A stretch of DNA of 64,000 bases from Impatiens glandulifera. Its lineage: Eukaryota > Streptophyta > Magnoliopsida > Ericales > Balsaminaceae. The translations under genes and the position numbers were made by a program. Below are positions 1-12,148 of the stretch, in pieces. The DNA is taken from assembly GCF_907164915.1 (NCBI RefSeq), contig NC_061862.1:140979913-141043912 (forward strand), in the 5' to 3' direction. Each line of letters starts with the position of its first letter. Positions within the stretch are counted from its first letter, which is position 1. The notes beneath the pieces are model-generated. The model did no database searches and was not told the origin of the DNA. It was given only the letters and a program-made list of their open reading frames with translations.

Positions 1-1150
1 ACATACTCAGAAAATATCACTAGAATAATCGGCATGAGCAACAAACAATTCACCAAAGACGGAGAAGAGTATTATTCGGATTTTTAAAATTCAAGACGAT
101 AAATCCAATTCAACTAAATAAAATGTTTGAACCTAATACAATATAATAAAACCCAAATATGAGTAATGAAAAAAGAAAAGAAACATCTTGGATACTTACT
201 TTTTTTTTATTAATTAAAGGAATAATGAATAAAAGAAAATTCTCACTTCTTCCATTAAATTTTGTTTACCTTGAGTGAAAGAAAATGATTGAGCAATAAT
301 ATCCACTAGAAATAGTTAAATTGATTTATTGGTATATAACCTTTTCAATATATATATATATATATATATATATTATTTTTCTGCAAGACATATATATACT
401 TTTGGAAACAACACATATATGATTGTTTATTCTTATGATTCTTTCCTAGATTTTTTTTGGGAAAAAATCTTTCCTATATTTATCTTTAATATAATGATCT
501 AATTGTAATAAGTCTGGTATTTTCAGAAATCAAGTAAACAAATTGAGCTTAATAAATAAAGCAAACTAAATTTACTTCTTTTTCGTGTTCAATAAATAAT
601 AATTCTACAAAACTAGAAGTCCATAAAATAAACCAATATAAAAAAAAAGGAAAATAAACTAATAGAGAAAACGCGTGTTCTAAAACCTAAAATATGCAAA
701 CATTATCACAAAATGGTGAGGCGCCGTCTCCATAATCTTCAACAATATCTTTAGAGCTATATGTCCCGATAAAAGGTTGTTCTTCATTTCTCATCCTAAG
801 ATATTTATCCATTGAATATTCCGATACAAAATCTCTCAGGTAAAATGAGTTTTGTGATTCAAAATACCCTTTTGATATTGATTAGTTTGATAATATCCAA
901 GGTTTAGTTTTACATTATTTCACATAAACATTCCACATATTTTCATCAAAAGTTGTTAAACTAGTTAGATTCATAGTTGTTAAACTAGTTAGATTCATAC
1001 TAGTTCCATGTCTTCCAACTCTTCGAGTAGGAACATTTTAAGTTGAAATGTAAGTCATATTTTGTTTTTTTAAAAGAAACTAACTTATACTTGTGTGATT
1101 GTTATCCCTCTGATTTTTCTATTATCAATTGCAGAAAAACATGTCTCATC
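1..1150. other. AT-rich intergenic DNA
   Basis: No convincing coding region. There is a TA dinucleotide run around 350-375 and a perfect 24-bp tandem duplication (951-974 and 975-998). Otherwise I see nothing. Confidence 0.6.
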
Positions 1151-1640
1151 CTTATAAAGAGCTTGGAGGCTTAATTTTAGGGGAAGAAATGTCAACAATT
1201 TGGTACATAGATCTCCCAAAGGGGTTAGTCACATGTTCATTAGGTAAATTTCCATGAAAACTTGAATAGTCTTGGTTCATTTGATCTCTTACCCTATAGT
1301 GAAATTGAATGTAGTTATTGCCATTGACAGATAAAGCTGGCATTGGATTGTCAATGTATCAACAACATATAGCTCATCTCCACATTCAACCCATTGATCT
1401 ATAGCTTGCATTTGATTATCAAATCATTATGATGGACTTGTTGATCAGGTATACTAGAATCAATGGAGTCCCATCTTAAACCATTTTGAACATTGTCCAG
1501 ATCTTGTCTAGGACTTTCATTTGAATATTGGTTCTGCTTGTTCTTAACATTTGAAGCTTGGAACTTACTCATATCAAAGATCATATATATATTAAAGATA
1601 AGTTCTGGATTCAATTCCATCATCCAATTTGATTTTCTGT
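1151..1640 (-). pseudogene. decayed gene fragment of unknown family
   Basis: Read on the minus strand, coding-looking sequence passes through three frames. One stretch begins MMELNPELIF and continues to about 1399 with many Asn, Gln and Ser residues. A second frame covers roughly 1310-1420 with the segment DQWVECGDELYVVDTLTIQ. A third (1152-1343) contains PALSVNGNNYIQFHY and ends at a stop near 1150. The frame changes could be small deletions or missed introns. The Asn/Gln-rich composition resembles the C-terminal half of a transcription factor, but I recognise no domain. It lies directly next to a LINE insertion. Confidence 0.3.
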
Positions 1641-1686
1641 GTAATTGAGCTCTTCAAAATCTGTAAGAATCCATTGCTAACAATTT

Positions 1687-2387
1687 TTTTTTTTTGGAAA
1701 AAAAAAAACTTAGCGTCATTTCATTAAAAATTTCCAAAATTGAGAAAAAACCCACGAGTTTAAGAGATCATTCTAGAAATGCCTAAAATGATTTTGAAGT
1801 CGTAACATTCTGAATAAAAGCTAAAAAGCTAAAAACGTAAATGAATTATCTGTTTACAATGTTTTCAATTCTAGTGAGTTTAAAAAACGGTAAACTTCAG
1901 TTTCTGCAGATATTCCAATTCTGCTCCGTGCTGGGAATTCCTCTCCACGTTCTCGCAAGGGCGCTGCAATCCGATACAATATCTTTCCATAACTCGTCAA
2001 CGCTCCTGCGGGTTCTGCCATATACCCTTGCATTCTGTTTTTGCCAAATGTTATACACCACTGCTCCAAAACCGCACTTGAACACGCTTGTTGAAAATCT
2101 ATTTCCCTTGACTTTGAGTAGTACTGCTTTTTTGATTTTATTCAATTCGCTCGGGAAACTAATCAGCTCCAGACTTTCATAGAATCTTTCATAAAGCTCC
2201 GAAGCAATACAGAAGCTCCCGAATAGGTGATCTATGGTTTCTTCATTTCCTATGCATAGAAGACAACTCGCGTCCGAGATGCTCATATACTTGTTGATAC
2301 GATCACGAGTGCTGAGTTTTTCCCAGAAGGCGAGCCATAGGATGAACTAGTGTCGAGGGATAATCTTCGTTGACCATACAAGAGGAG
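1687..2387 (-). mobile_element. 5'-truncated LINE, 3' end only
   Basis: The minus-strand reading frame at 1897-2286 matches the last part of a plant LINE ORF2: the zf-RVT-like segment (CLLCIGNEETIDHLF) and the tail with VYNIWQKQNARVYGR and ARTWRGIP. The 3' untranslated end, with a T-run on the + strand at about 1684-1695 followed by cttagcgtcatttcatt, corresponds to the 3' end of the LINE at 55672-58802, so both belong to one family. The 16-bp target duplication is CCATTGCTAACAATTT at 1671-1686 and CCATTGTTAACAATTT at 2388-2403, one mismatch. Only about 0.7 kb was inserted, a typical 5'-truncated copy. Confidence 0.9.
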
Positions 2388-2403
2388 CCATTGTTAACAA
2401 TTT

Positions 2404-4150
2404 AAACGTGCATATACAGGTTCAAGTTATGAAATATACATGTTCAAGTTATGAATTGCAGCTTGACTATGTGAGATTATCATTGCATTGATTTAATTTA
2501 ATGTAATGCAAATCTAATTGTTTTTATTTCAGCAAGATGAATATTACTTTCCTGGATTTACTAATTAGTAACTCCATTGATTAGATAATTTTCATCAATG
2601 AAAATTCAGGATTCAGGAAAGAGTTAATGGATTTTCATCAATCTTTCCTAATGAAATGAATTAATACAAAATCAGTATGAAAATTCACATTTAATTGGGA
2701 AGACAATTTACAACTTGCTTATATTTTAAATCTGTTTAGTAAAATCACATGTGATCAATGCATGTTATTAACCCTTTTAACATTTAATCCACAATTTGGA
2801 CACAGACAATTAACATTATTAATTTTGTTTTGCAGATTATTTTTAATAGCCAAAACATTGTTCAAACTTCAAAGCTCTCCAAGTAAAGTCCTAATATTTT
2901 GGTAAGCATGAATGTTCCTATCTTCTCCTATTTTGAATCATTTTTTTAATCTACTCTCAATTTTAAGATGACATTTTTAGTTTAGATCAAACTTCTTTAT
3001 ATTGAGAGACTATTAACATTCTTTCATTTATTTCGTTAAATAATTTTGTAACATGTGGTTTCAAATTTTATAGGTTATTTGGTTTAACCGTCGCAATCAA
3101 GTAAGTACATTTATTTTTTGTGTTTCAATAAATTTATTTATTTAAATTTATTCAAGATAAATACTAGGATAAAGTCTGATATCATGAATATGATAGTTTC
3201 TAAGCATGAACCTCTTTTCTACATCAGAAAACCGTTCATTTGAAAACTATAACCCTAACCATTCTGCTACTTCAAAGTTAAAATATAATTGTGTCTTGTC
3301 CTTTAGGCTCAATTTGTCGTTACATGGCCATTTGGGCCTCTTTATTTGAATTCGATTTTTTTAGCTCATTCTGCCTTTGTTATTTTCACTTTGTTGTCTC
3401 TCAATTTATTTAAATTTTATTAAAATTAAAAAAAATGTAAAATCACATTAAAATGACAGAATTTTGAAGTGTTAGACTTTTGTTTGGAACGGTCACCGAA
3501 GCCATATCATATTGACATTTTCTTTGAGTGGAACTAAACATCAATGAAACAATGAATCAATATATCAATAATAAATTGTGTGGGAAGATGTATTTGGTGC
3601 ATATATATAATATATTTACTTGACATATAATATATATCAAGAACAATAACCTGATTTAAAAAAAAAAACAATGATTGTTCTAAAAGCAAGTTAATATTTA
3701 TGCTTCATAAATGAGTGTATAAAAACAAGTTCAACTTACTACATCTTTGAATTGGGACATATTATCCAAAACTAATTCATAGTAGTCATGCCACAAAACA
3801 ACCTATACTTATCAAACCAAATAATTCAAGATCAAATCATCTTCAAAATAAATCTAACATTTCATGTAGAGAGAGACCAAGAATAATAGAGAAAGTGAAG
3901 ACAAGGCTTGGACATTTAGATGAGAAGTCATGACAATGATTTATTTTGCGGTCTTTCTCTAAAGATTAGTTCAAATGAGCATTTCAGTTCATATAAAATG
4001 TGAAGAAAAGAGAGAAAAAGAGAGCGGGCAACAAATTATTATGAATGATATGTTTAAAACATGGTCGAATTCCATTTTAATCAAACTATCCATACAAAAA
4101 CTGGCCGTCTATACAAAGTCAATCGCGTTCATTGGATGAAATACAAATTA
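2404..4150. other. AT-rich intergenic DNA
   Basis: No supported gene. Poly-A/T stretches and a purine-rich segment near 4000-4030 are present. The right-hand part is the distal promoter side of the zinc-finger gene at 4741. Confidence 0.5.
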
Positions 4151-4339
4151 GAAGGAAGAGGGATCGAGCGCTACGTGATTCCTAATAAAATCACATCTCA
4201 CGCGGTTTAGTAAATCGGAGGGAGGAGGGAGCGCCACGTGGTTCCAAATAAAATCACATCTCACGCGGTTTAGTAAATCGAAGGGAAAAGGGAGCGCCAC
4301 GTGGTTTCAAATAAAATCACTTCTCACGCGGTTTAGTCA
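4151..4339 (+). repeat. 63-bp x3 tandem repeat carrying G-box elements
   Basis: Three head-to-tail copies of a 63-bp unit begin at about 4151, 4214 and 4277. Each contains an ACGTG core (4173, 4236, 4299) and ends in tcacgcggtttagt. Copies two and three hold the perfect G-box palindrome CCACGTGG; copy one has CTACGTGA. The array lies about 400-590 bp upstream of the start codon at 4741. G-boxes bind bZIP and bHLH factors in plants. A promoter role here is inferred from position. Confidence 0.75.
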
Positions 4340-4647
4340 ATCTGTTATCTGAACGACCCTTCCAACCATGTGTTTTTTTTGTTTCATTAGAGATTCTCTT
4401 TTTTATTTGGAACTTTTTATTTTCTATATATGGCTCAACTTGGCCATTTGAGGTATATCATTAAATTTGAATTCAAACCAATCATTTATAAATAAATAAA
4501 TATGGATAATAGCATTAATTCTTAAGAAATTTAAAAGAAAAAGATATCAATTAATGCATTGGAGAATATCCATAAAAATATTTAAAAACATTAATGTCAA
4601 TTAATGATTTTGATAAGTATGAATTAAATAACATTCAATTGTTGTGC

Positions 4648-4655
4648 TATATATA
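4648..4655 (+). promoter_or_regulatory. TATA box of the zinc-finger gene at 4741
   Basis: TATATATA lies about 85-93 bp upstream of the chosen start codon, a normal distance for a plant promoter with a short leader. The leader contains two near copies of ttcatcacattgc. Confidence 0.5.
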
Positions 4656-4740
4656 TTGAAACATTGCATAATTTCATCACATTGCTTACTACACTTCAAT
4701 CACATTGCATATTATTTCTAGATCTCTCACTTGTGCAATA

Positions 4741-5592
4741 ATGTCTAGGGAAAATGCGATATTCTCAACACCTTTTGTATGCGAAGTTTGCAACTTGGAG
4801 TTTAAGAATGCTGGGGAGCAAGGGAAGCATTTCGAATCGGCTCATCCAATGATCAAAGAGGTTGTCCTACAAGATGGACGCAAGATGGATCTCAAAAGTT
4901 ATTGTGTTGAGTTTGGCCCGAAATCGAATCCAGAGCCAACTCAAAGCAATGTTCGAAATAAGAGGAACTTGTCTTGGGAAGTGACGGATAAAGGAAAGCG
5001 AATTTTGTCGAGCAATGATCAACCTGAATTTCCTAACAAGTTTGATCTGAATTCGAAGCCGGAGCAAGCTCGGATCCATATCAATTTGATACAACATGTG
5101 AATATGTCAAACCATTTTCAGCCTCCGGTTCCAAAGCGAGGTAATCATTCCATTCCTAACAAGTTTGGCTTGTATACGACGCCAAAGGAAAGGAACATGT
5201 CTTTACAAGCTAGAGACAAAGGAAATGGACTTTGTTTGCACAATGTCAATGAACCTTTACTCTTTCCTACTCGAGGAAGCCCTTCATTGCCTAACAATAA
5301 TCAACCATCTTTATCTCCTACCCGCTACAGACACCTCCCTTCATTGTTTCGAATGCCAAAAATAGCTAAACCAAACAATTCATTCTTCTTGCGATTACTA
5401 AAGGGTACAAAAAACGACGCATTTACTATCAATGTAGACAATCATTTGAAAAACTCGCCAAAACCTCATACCAGCACGTTGGATCAACCTATTGCACATC
5501 AAGATACAAACATATCCGACAATGACAATCAAGATAAGGAAGGTGAATCGGATTCGGATAAAGAAAAGATTGATTTAAACTTGAAGCTCTGA
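4741..5592 (+). CDS. single C2H2 zinc-finger protein with C-terminal EAR motif (copy 1)
   Basis: A 283-aa intronless gene. I chose the ATG at 4741 over the one at 4705 because the context before ATGTC (acttgtgcaa..) is shared with the other family members. One zinc finger lies at residues 14-35: C14-x2-C17-x12-H30-x4-H35 with the shared HFESAH end. The usual plant QALGGH is replaced by NAGEQGKH. A conserved LQDGRKMDL block follows. The middle is Pro/Asn/Ser-rich and longer than in the other copies, with imperfect internal repeats around IPNKFGL and FPNKFDL. The tail is acidic (SDSDKEK) and ends in IDLNLKL, an EAR-type LxLxL motif that recruits TOPLESS-class co-repressors in plants. A nuclear repressor is likely by analogy; the exact family is not recognised. 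Confidence 0.85.
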   Translation: MSRENAIFSTPFVCEVCNLEFKNAGEQGKHFESAHPMIKEVVLQDGRKMDLKSYCVEFGPKSNPEPTQSNVRNKRNLSWEVTDKGKRILSSNDQPEFPNKFDLNSKPEQARIHINLIQHVNMSNHFQPPVPKRGNHSIPNKFGLYTTPKERNMSLQARDKGNGLCLHNVNEPLLFPTRGSPSLPNNNQPSLSPTRYRHLPSLFRMPKIAKPNNSFFLRLLKGTKNDAFTINVDNHLKNSPKPHTSTLDQPIAHQDTNISDNDNQDKEGESDSDKEKIDLNLKL

Positions 5593-6845
5593 AAATGAAG
5601 ACATGTGACTTATTTTCATAGAGTTGGTTTGAAGCATGGATGTAACGCTTTATTATGGCTTTGCGTTGTTGTTCGTTGTTTCTTATATCATATTCTGAAC
5701 TATTATATTTTCTTTCATTCTCTTTATAATTTTAAGTATTGTGTTATTTGTTGTTTTTTTTATGAGTATGTAATCGAGTCTGTTCCCTTCCTTTTTATTT
5801 ACAAAAATGCATTATTTTCTGAAAAGTATATGAAAAGATTAAGTATTTCTATGTTGGACTTTATTTATTTGAATGATTATTGATTAATAAAAATAAATTT
5901 TAATTTAAATACTTAGGTAAAAATGTTTTATCACTGTAGTATTTTTATTTTATTATTTAATTAGCACAATCTTTAATTGAGTTTTTTAAGTAAGAGTGAA
6001 ATAAAGAAAAATGAACAAACAATCAAAATGGTTTTGAGCACAATCGGTTTAAGAAGGTTTATAATTAATTATATAATCCATTAAAGTTTATTATGGAAAG
6101 TTGTTATAAGATTAAAATGGCTTTAAAATATTACCTTAAATCAATTTTGAAATTTTAGATTTCTCAAAAGAAGTTTATTTTGCTACTTGCTTTTCAAAAT
6201 CTTTTGTTAAAATAAACTTAATTTCAGATTTTGACACCAATGGATTTATGCAAAAACTGAATTTGAGAACGAAAAAAAATATAAAATAAAATTCATACAA
6301 AATAAATGAATACATTAAATTTGATCAAATTTCAAATATTCAATTTATAATTTAATACAACTATAGAAACATTTATAGAAATCTAAAATACTAATGAAAT
6401 AAGAATGATTATCCTCTATTCCATCCTTTTGTTCCTTCGTCATCACCATGGCTATGTATTCGGTAACAACATTTCTTCTGTCAAAATTATTTAGAATTCA
6501 TCTATAGCATCAAATGCATCCTATTGAACAATATATATAAATAAAAAGCAAAATGGCTTCCATAGTATTTGGAGGATACTCAACATGAACTTCTATCGTC
6601 TAATTAACATTACACTTAACACCTTTGCATCTATCGATCTTCTATCGAAGAATACCACAAAATACATATTCGACTTAGAATTGTAACGAAACATTAAATA
6701 AAATTATTTTATAAGATGACAAAGTGATATAGGAAAGTTTTTTAAAAGGAACCAAGTTTAACATTTTTATTGATTTTAAGTAAAAATAAAAAGTTATCTA
6801 AACTCGATCCCACTTTAACTAAGTCAATATTTATAAGAAAATTAG
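5593..6845. other. 3' flank and AT-rich intergenic DNA
   Basis: The first part is the likely 3' UTR of the zinc-finger gene. Open frames here, such as 5605-5883, are low-complexity and hydrophobic with no recognisable features. Nothing else is supported. Confidence 0.5.
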
Positions 6846-6897
6846 TTGAAAAGATGCTTAGACTTACAATTGATTAAGAATTATCTTAACCAGTCTC

Positions 6898-7128
6898 TTA
6901 ATGACCCGTGTGTCCAGTATGACCTGTGTGACCAGTGTGCCCGGTGTGACCAGTATGACCTGTGTGCCCGGTATGACCTGTGTGACCAGTGTGTCCTTTG
7001 TGACCAGTGTGGCCTTTGTGACCTGTATGACCCGTGTGACCCGCCGAAACTCCACATATTTGGTCGCTTACTATTACCAAAGCAATGACCATTACAAAGA
7101 TCCAAACACCTTTCATCCTTAATCCCAT
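6898..7128 (-). CDS. secreted Gly-His-Thr repeat peptide
   Basis: A 76-aa protein with a clear signal peptide (residues 1-29): a short basic start (MGLRMK), a hydrophobic core (VWIFVMVIALVIV) and an AxB-type end GVSA before the first Gly. The rest, 47 residues, is 15 GHx triplets plus a final GH. Thirteen triplets are GHT and two are GHK (third and fifth). Third codon positions vary freely (GGT/GGC/GGA/GGG, CAC/CAT, ACA/ACT/ACC/ACG) while the amino acids do not, which supports real coding under selection. Such a peptide should bind Cu/Zn/Ni through its 16 histidines. Gly-His-rich plant peptides such as shepherins are antimicrobial, but sequence similarity to them is only compositional. A TATA box lies upstream at 7344-7352. 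I know of no family with this exact repeat. Confidence 0.8.
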   Translation of the reverse strand: MGLRMKGVWIFVMVIALVIVSDQICGVSAGHTGHTGHKGHTGHKGHTGHTGHTGHTGHTGHTGHTGHTGHTGHTGH

Positions 7129-7343
7129 GTTCCCTATCTAGCTAAAAAACAAATAATATTCAAGTGATAAACACACAATTATGATTAGCTTTTCTAAATT
7201 TTAGTTCTTAAGACAATTCCACTGTTCCATATTTAAATATACAATTAATGTTCTTGATGGGTTGATCTGAAAAATAGGGATTATATTACTGATCATAAGG
7301 CTTATTTTGTCCAAAAACACTATGAATGGATGAAATCAATGGC

Positions 7344-7352
7344 TATATATAG
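7344..7352 (-). promoter_or_regulatory. TATA box for the GHT-repeat peptide gene
   Basis: On the minus strand CTATATATA lies about 216 bp before the start codon at 7128. That implies a leader of roughly 180 nt. A pyrimidine-rich stretch ending in TTTTTTAG just before the ATG could be the acceptor of a leader intron. Confidence 0.45.
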
Positions 7353-7851
7353 AGGTTCACAATGTGAAGTTATAGCTATTTTTTGTTCTTCCTATAATTT
7401 CTCTCCTCCCAAGCATTATTTAAGATAAATTTGATATGTTCATTCATTGAATTCATATATGTGACTATGTGAGTATCTTTTATTTACATTAATTTATCAG
7501 CAAATGGAGATTAATTTATTGAACAATATTTTGATATACATAATGGAGTTTATAAAAGAGTAGGAAGAATCTTAGAATACTTTTTTTTTTTCTAGTAATT
7601 ACTCACAATATATAATAAAGTAGTATAGTTCAATTATTTCAAAATTGCTTAAATAGTACTAAATATTTACAATCAATATATTTTGAAACAACAGAATTTT
7701 TTATATTTTTTTAAAAGACGAAAAAGCGTCAATTAAATAAAAAGCAACAAAGTGGCAAGGGAGTTACATAAGTTCAAAGAAAATCGGAGTAAAATCAAAC
7801 TAAATGAAGGACAATAATGAAAAAAAAGAGATAACAAATGAGAATTAAGAA

Positions 7852-10765
7852 TTAAAGTACATTGAAATCAGTGGTGAAGATGACTTTCTCGTTAGCGATG
7901 TTCCAGTTTTGATAGATTAACCAATTATTCTTGCTTGTGGGAATACGCCTCCACGTTCGGATGAGGGAGTTGGCATCGGTTATAATATTATTCCATACTG
8001 TATCCGCATTGTTGCGGACTTCTGAGAAGGCTCTAGCGTTCCTCTCCGTCCAAATGTGATAAACAATGTTGGCGAAGAAACACTTAAAGGTATTGAAGCT
8101 ATAGTCGTTTCCCTTGGTCTTGGTGATGGCGATGTCCTTGATGTCGGTCCATTTGTTTGGGAAGCTAAAGAGGCCCATTGATGCAATGAATTTGTGCAAA
8201 ATCAAGGATCGAAAGAAAAGTTCCCAAGGAGGTGTTCAATGGACTCCTAATTTCCTAAGCAAAAGAGACAATTAGGATTCAGGATGTTTTTTACTTCTTG
8301 ATCCGATCACGGGTATTGAGTCTCTCGCAGAAGGCGATCCATAAAATGAATTGGTAGCTGGGGATCATTTTGGTAGACCACACTAAGTGGGATCATGAGA
8401 CAATGTCCCCATGATCATGAACACAATTCCAAGAAGACCCCGAGACGAACCTGTCATTGTTCTCGACATTCCAAACACGGGTATCCTCATGATTATTCAG
8501 ATGATAGGATGAAAGTGCATCGATGATTCTCGCACCTTTTGGAATAGTCCTCAAAAGGATGTTCCAATCGCCTCTCTTGACTTGTTGAATTGTGGCCAAT
8601 TGACATTCCCGCCTGATTTTAGTAATGGAGAAGAAACTTTTATGAAGAATGGGTCTGTTTTCGAACTATGGGTCATGCCAGAACAAAGTTTCATTACCGT
8701 TTCCAATTTGAATATTCATCATCTTTCCCGAACTGTCCCTGAGCTTCATAATCTTTTTAAGGGACCACGCAATCTCCTGATCTTGCATGTCTAGATGTTG
8801 ATGTTTTTCTTATAAACCTTGAGTGTACTCTGATCCAAATCAAATCATATTTCTTTTCCAATGCCCAAAAGCGCATGTAAGTGAGAGTTTTGTTCAAGGA
8901 GACACTATCCTTGATGCCAATTCTGCCTTCGTCTTTAGGCTTGCACGTGTCCGTCCATTTAACCTTTTCCCACCACGCCCCTGAGTCCCCCAAATGAAAT
9001 TCCTCATAAGCTAGTCTAGTTCTTTCATGACTTTCTTCGGGAGGAAGATCTGTTGCGCCAAATATCCAATAATACCCATAATGACTTTAGTGACCAGCTC
9101 AATGCGACCTGCATAAGAAAGTCTTTAATTTAGTAGTCCATCTCAAAATAACATTTTTACCTTTTCAATTAGAGGCCGGAAGTGCGAGATCTGGAGCTGT
9201 TTAGAGGAGAGTGGGATGCCCAGGTATCGAACGAGGAGTAATCCTTCGTTAATTCTCATGATCCCGAAAATGCTGGATTTGGTTTCTTCCTTGACACCGC
9301 CGTAGAAAGTAAGTCTTTTTCCCTAATTGATGTTGAGACCTGTAAACATTAGAAAAAATGGTGAGAGCCTCCTTGATAGTTCTAATAGAGTCAGCATCAA
9401 CATGCGCCATGATGAAGAGATCGTCTACAAAACAAATTTGAATGATATATTCTTGCTTGCATTAGGGGTGGTGAATGAAAGGGCGATACTTTATGAGCAT
9501 TTTAACAATGCACTCAAAGACCTCCATAATAAGGACTAAAATGTAGGAGGAGAGGGAATTCCCTTGCCTAACCCCATTTTCCCATTTTAAAAACCCGTCA
9601 TGGATACCATTTACTCTCATAATGAAGTGGGGGGTCGAGACACAATGCATAATCCAGTCAATAAAGATACAAGGGAAACTAGTGGCGGTTAAGAAATCGT
9701 GAATATCGCTCCATTTGATTGAGTTAAAAGCCTTTTGGATGTCCCCTTAAAAAAAACATGCGGTGATATGGACTTCATACTGTAACCCTTCAGAAGACCC
9801 TATATGAGTAAGATGTTATGGGAGATAGACATTCCATGGATGAAAGTTGATTTTCCAGGAGTGATGAGTTTTGTGATAACAACTTTAAAACATTTGGCAA
9901 TGATTTTTGAATTTATAAGTGACATTGCAACAGGGAATGAGACGGAAAACTTGAATCATTTCAGGGGAGGGCTTCTTTGGAATCAGGTTGAGGACGGCTA
10001 CATTCCATTGCTTAAGTATCTTGCGGTTCTAAAAGAACTCAGTGATAGCCTCACGAACACTCTGTCCGACAATGTTCCAGTTGTCCTTGAAGAAAGTGGC
10101 ATTGAATCCATGAAGCCCATGGCTTTTGTCACCTTTCATGCTAAAAAGGGCGTCTTTGTTCTCATCAGCACTAACAATCTTAATAATCTTACTACCGTCA
10201 GCACTACTAACTGTACTGATAACGATCTGGTGAAAGAAACTCAAGTAATTTGAGGGATCCTTTTTGTTACCAATGAGGCCACGATAGAAGTTGATTGCCT
10301 CCAAGTGCATTTGTTTCTGTACTTGGGTTGTGTTCCCATCACTCCGCTTGAGACGAATGACACTGTTACAAAAGTTTCTGGCAGAGCATTTCCGGTAGAA
10401 GAAGGTTGTGTTCTTGTTGCCGAGCAAGTGCCAGTTTTTCCTTGATTTATGTGAGGACCTCTTTTTCTTCGTCACACCCTTGGCTCGTGCCGTTGTGGCG
10501 GAGGTGGCTGTTGTGGATGACTTCCATCTTTGACTTGGCTTTAAGGACTCGACGGGAGATGTTACTGTACCGTTTCCTAACAAGTTTTTTGAGTTTGGTT
10601 TTGAGGAGGGAAAGCTTTTGGATGACTTGATATATTTTTGTTTCCTGAATATGTTCGGTCCAAACGTTTTTTTTGGACAATATCACTAAAATTGTTACTT
10701 TTCATCCAGAAATTGAAGAACTTGAAGGGACGTTTGGTACTTTCCTTTTTATCCCAAGAAAGCAT
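7852..10765 (-). pseudogene. LINE ORF2 (reverse transcriptase and C-terminal domain), broken
   Basis: Successive minus-strand frames give a nearly complete reverse-transcriptase path interrupted by stops and frameshifts. From the N-terminal side: KRPFKFFNFWMKSNNF (about 10720), WHLLGNKNTTFFYRKCSARNF (about 10400), the palm block ENGVRQGNSLSSYILVLIMEVFE (about 9550) and the catalytic CFVDDLF (about 9415-9435, both Asp present). Then come the thumb and connection region and a C-terminal segment with AWSLKKIMKLRD and IVYHIWTERNARAF. The GDP of the usual RQGDPLS block reads GNS. It cannot make an intact protein. Confidence 0.85.
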
Positions 10766-12148
10766 GATGGGGTAGTGGTCGTAGAAACCATGACTAAGAA
10801 CTTGGATGTGATTTTTGGAGAATTGGATGACCCAAGTTTCATTAATTAGTCCCCTATCGATTTAGCTCTTTCTCGTGTGGTCGTTACCAGGTGAAGAAAT
10901 TTCCAAAGCAGGCTAGTTCGACGCAACCCAAATCGCGAATACAGTTGTTGAAGTCGAGCATACCCTGGGAGAGCTCAAAGTCGGTAGTCATTCGTTGACC
11001 TGTCTAGTGACATTGAAATCGCCCAAAATGGTTGAAGGCTTGTTGTCATCGATGTGTTTCTAAGGCTATTCTAGGGCACCCTTCTACTTCTATCTGAATT
11101 GTCACCTTATACGACCTCAATGTTGAGAAGGTTGAGCATTTTCTTGCATTTGACTTTGACCATGATAACTTGGGAGTTGTTATAGGTTTATTTTACATCA
11201 ACCATGTTGGAGTCCCAGCTGACCCAAATTCGACCGAATCTATTGTTGGAATTGTGAATAAATTTACAGTTGTCCACGAAGCACTGTGAACTAATGTTCT
11301 CAATATTACTCAGCTTGACTTTGGTCTTGAGAATTCCAATAACTATGATTTGCTCTTTTTCAATGAATCTCCTGATTTTCTTTCTCCTGAGCGATAGTTG
11401 AGACCTCTAATGTTCCAGGTTGTGCTTATCATTAAAGGATGTTTAAGTCAGATTTCTGACTACCCTCTCCTTGCTTGCTTATGGTTTTCTTCCTTTTGTC
11501 CTTCTTCTTAACTTGTGATGTTTTCAGTTTGGCTGAGTTTGCTTTGGTGATGGTAGGGGGATCAGTGCTGCAACCCTCTATTCTAGGACCATTAGATTAT
11601 GAGGTTGTTGTTTCAATGGTGTTGCATGCTTCTCCGAGATGTGATGATGGCTCGTCGTCCTCAATGATTGTTCCTCTAACTATTGGTTTTTCAGGGTGAG
11701 CTTTAACGCATTCATTTTCCTGCTCGTCATTCTATTCATTGAGGCTGTTAGTTTGATCATCGACTCTTCTATTTGGCTCATCATCCAATCCTCTACCATT
11801 GTTCTTGCTTTGAATGTTAGTAACATGCCTAAATACCGTGGTTTTGCATTGTATCATCCATAATTCCATTACCTTTGTCACTCCTCGGTTCATTTAGCTC
11901 ATGAAGGGTCTTGTCGAGTTTCTCAATAACATTCATGCCCACCCTAGATGTCATTCATGTTTTGTCATGTTCCTTTTGAGTTTCAGTTAATTGTGTAGCA
12001 TCATTGCCCAGGCTGTCATTGTTGGTTCCTTTGTTTCCTACTTTAGTAGCCCCAATATCGTTACTGCCCTGATCGGACCTTCTCAAGATAGAAATTTGAT
12101 TTTTTGTTCCTTTATTTAGAGTAGCATCTTCCTCCTGGTTGTTCTATT

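Noticed and set aside
4705..4740. Longer N terminus for zinc-finger copy 1
   Set aside because: The sister genes start at the ATGTC equivalent to 4741; the upstream residues are not conserved.
5605..5883. 92-aa hydrophobic open frame downstream of zinc-finger copy 1
   Set aside because: AT-rich, low-complexity, no homologous frame behind the sister genes; more likely 3' UTR.
6846..7122. Open frames on both strands overlapping the GHT peptide gene (Cys/Asp-rich and Ser/His/Arg-rich peptides)
   Set aside because: A 9-bp repeat keeps all six frames open. Only the GHT frame has a signal peptide and synonymous-only variation.
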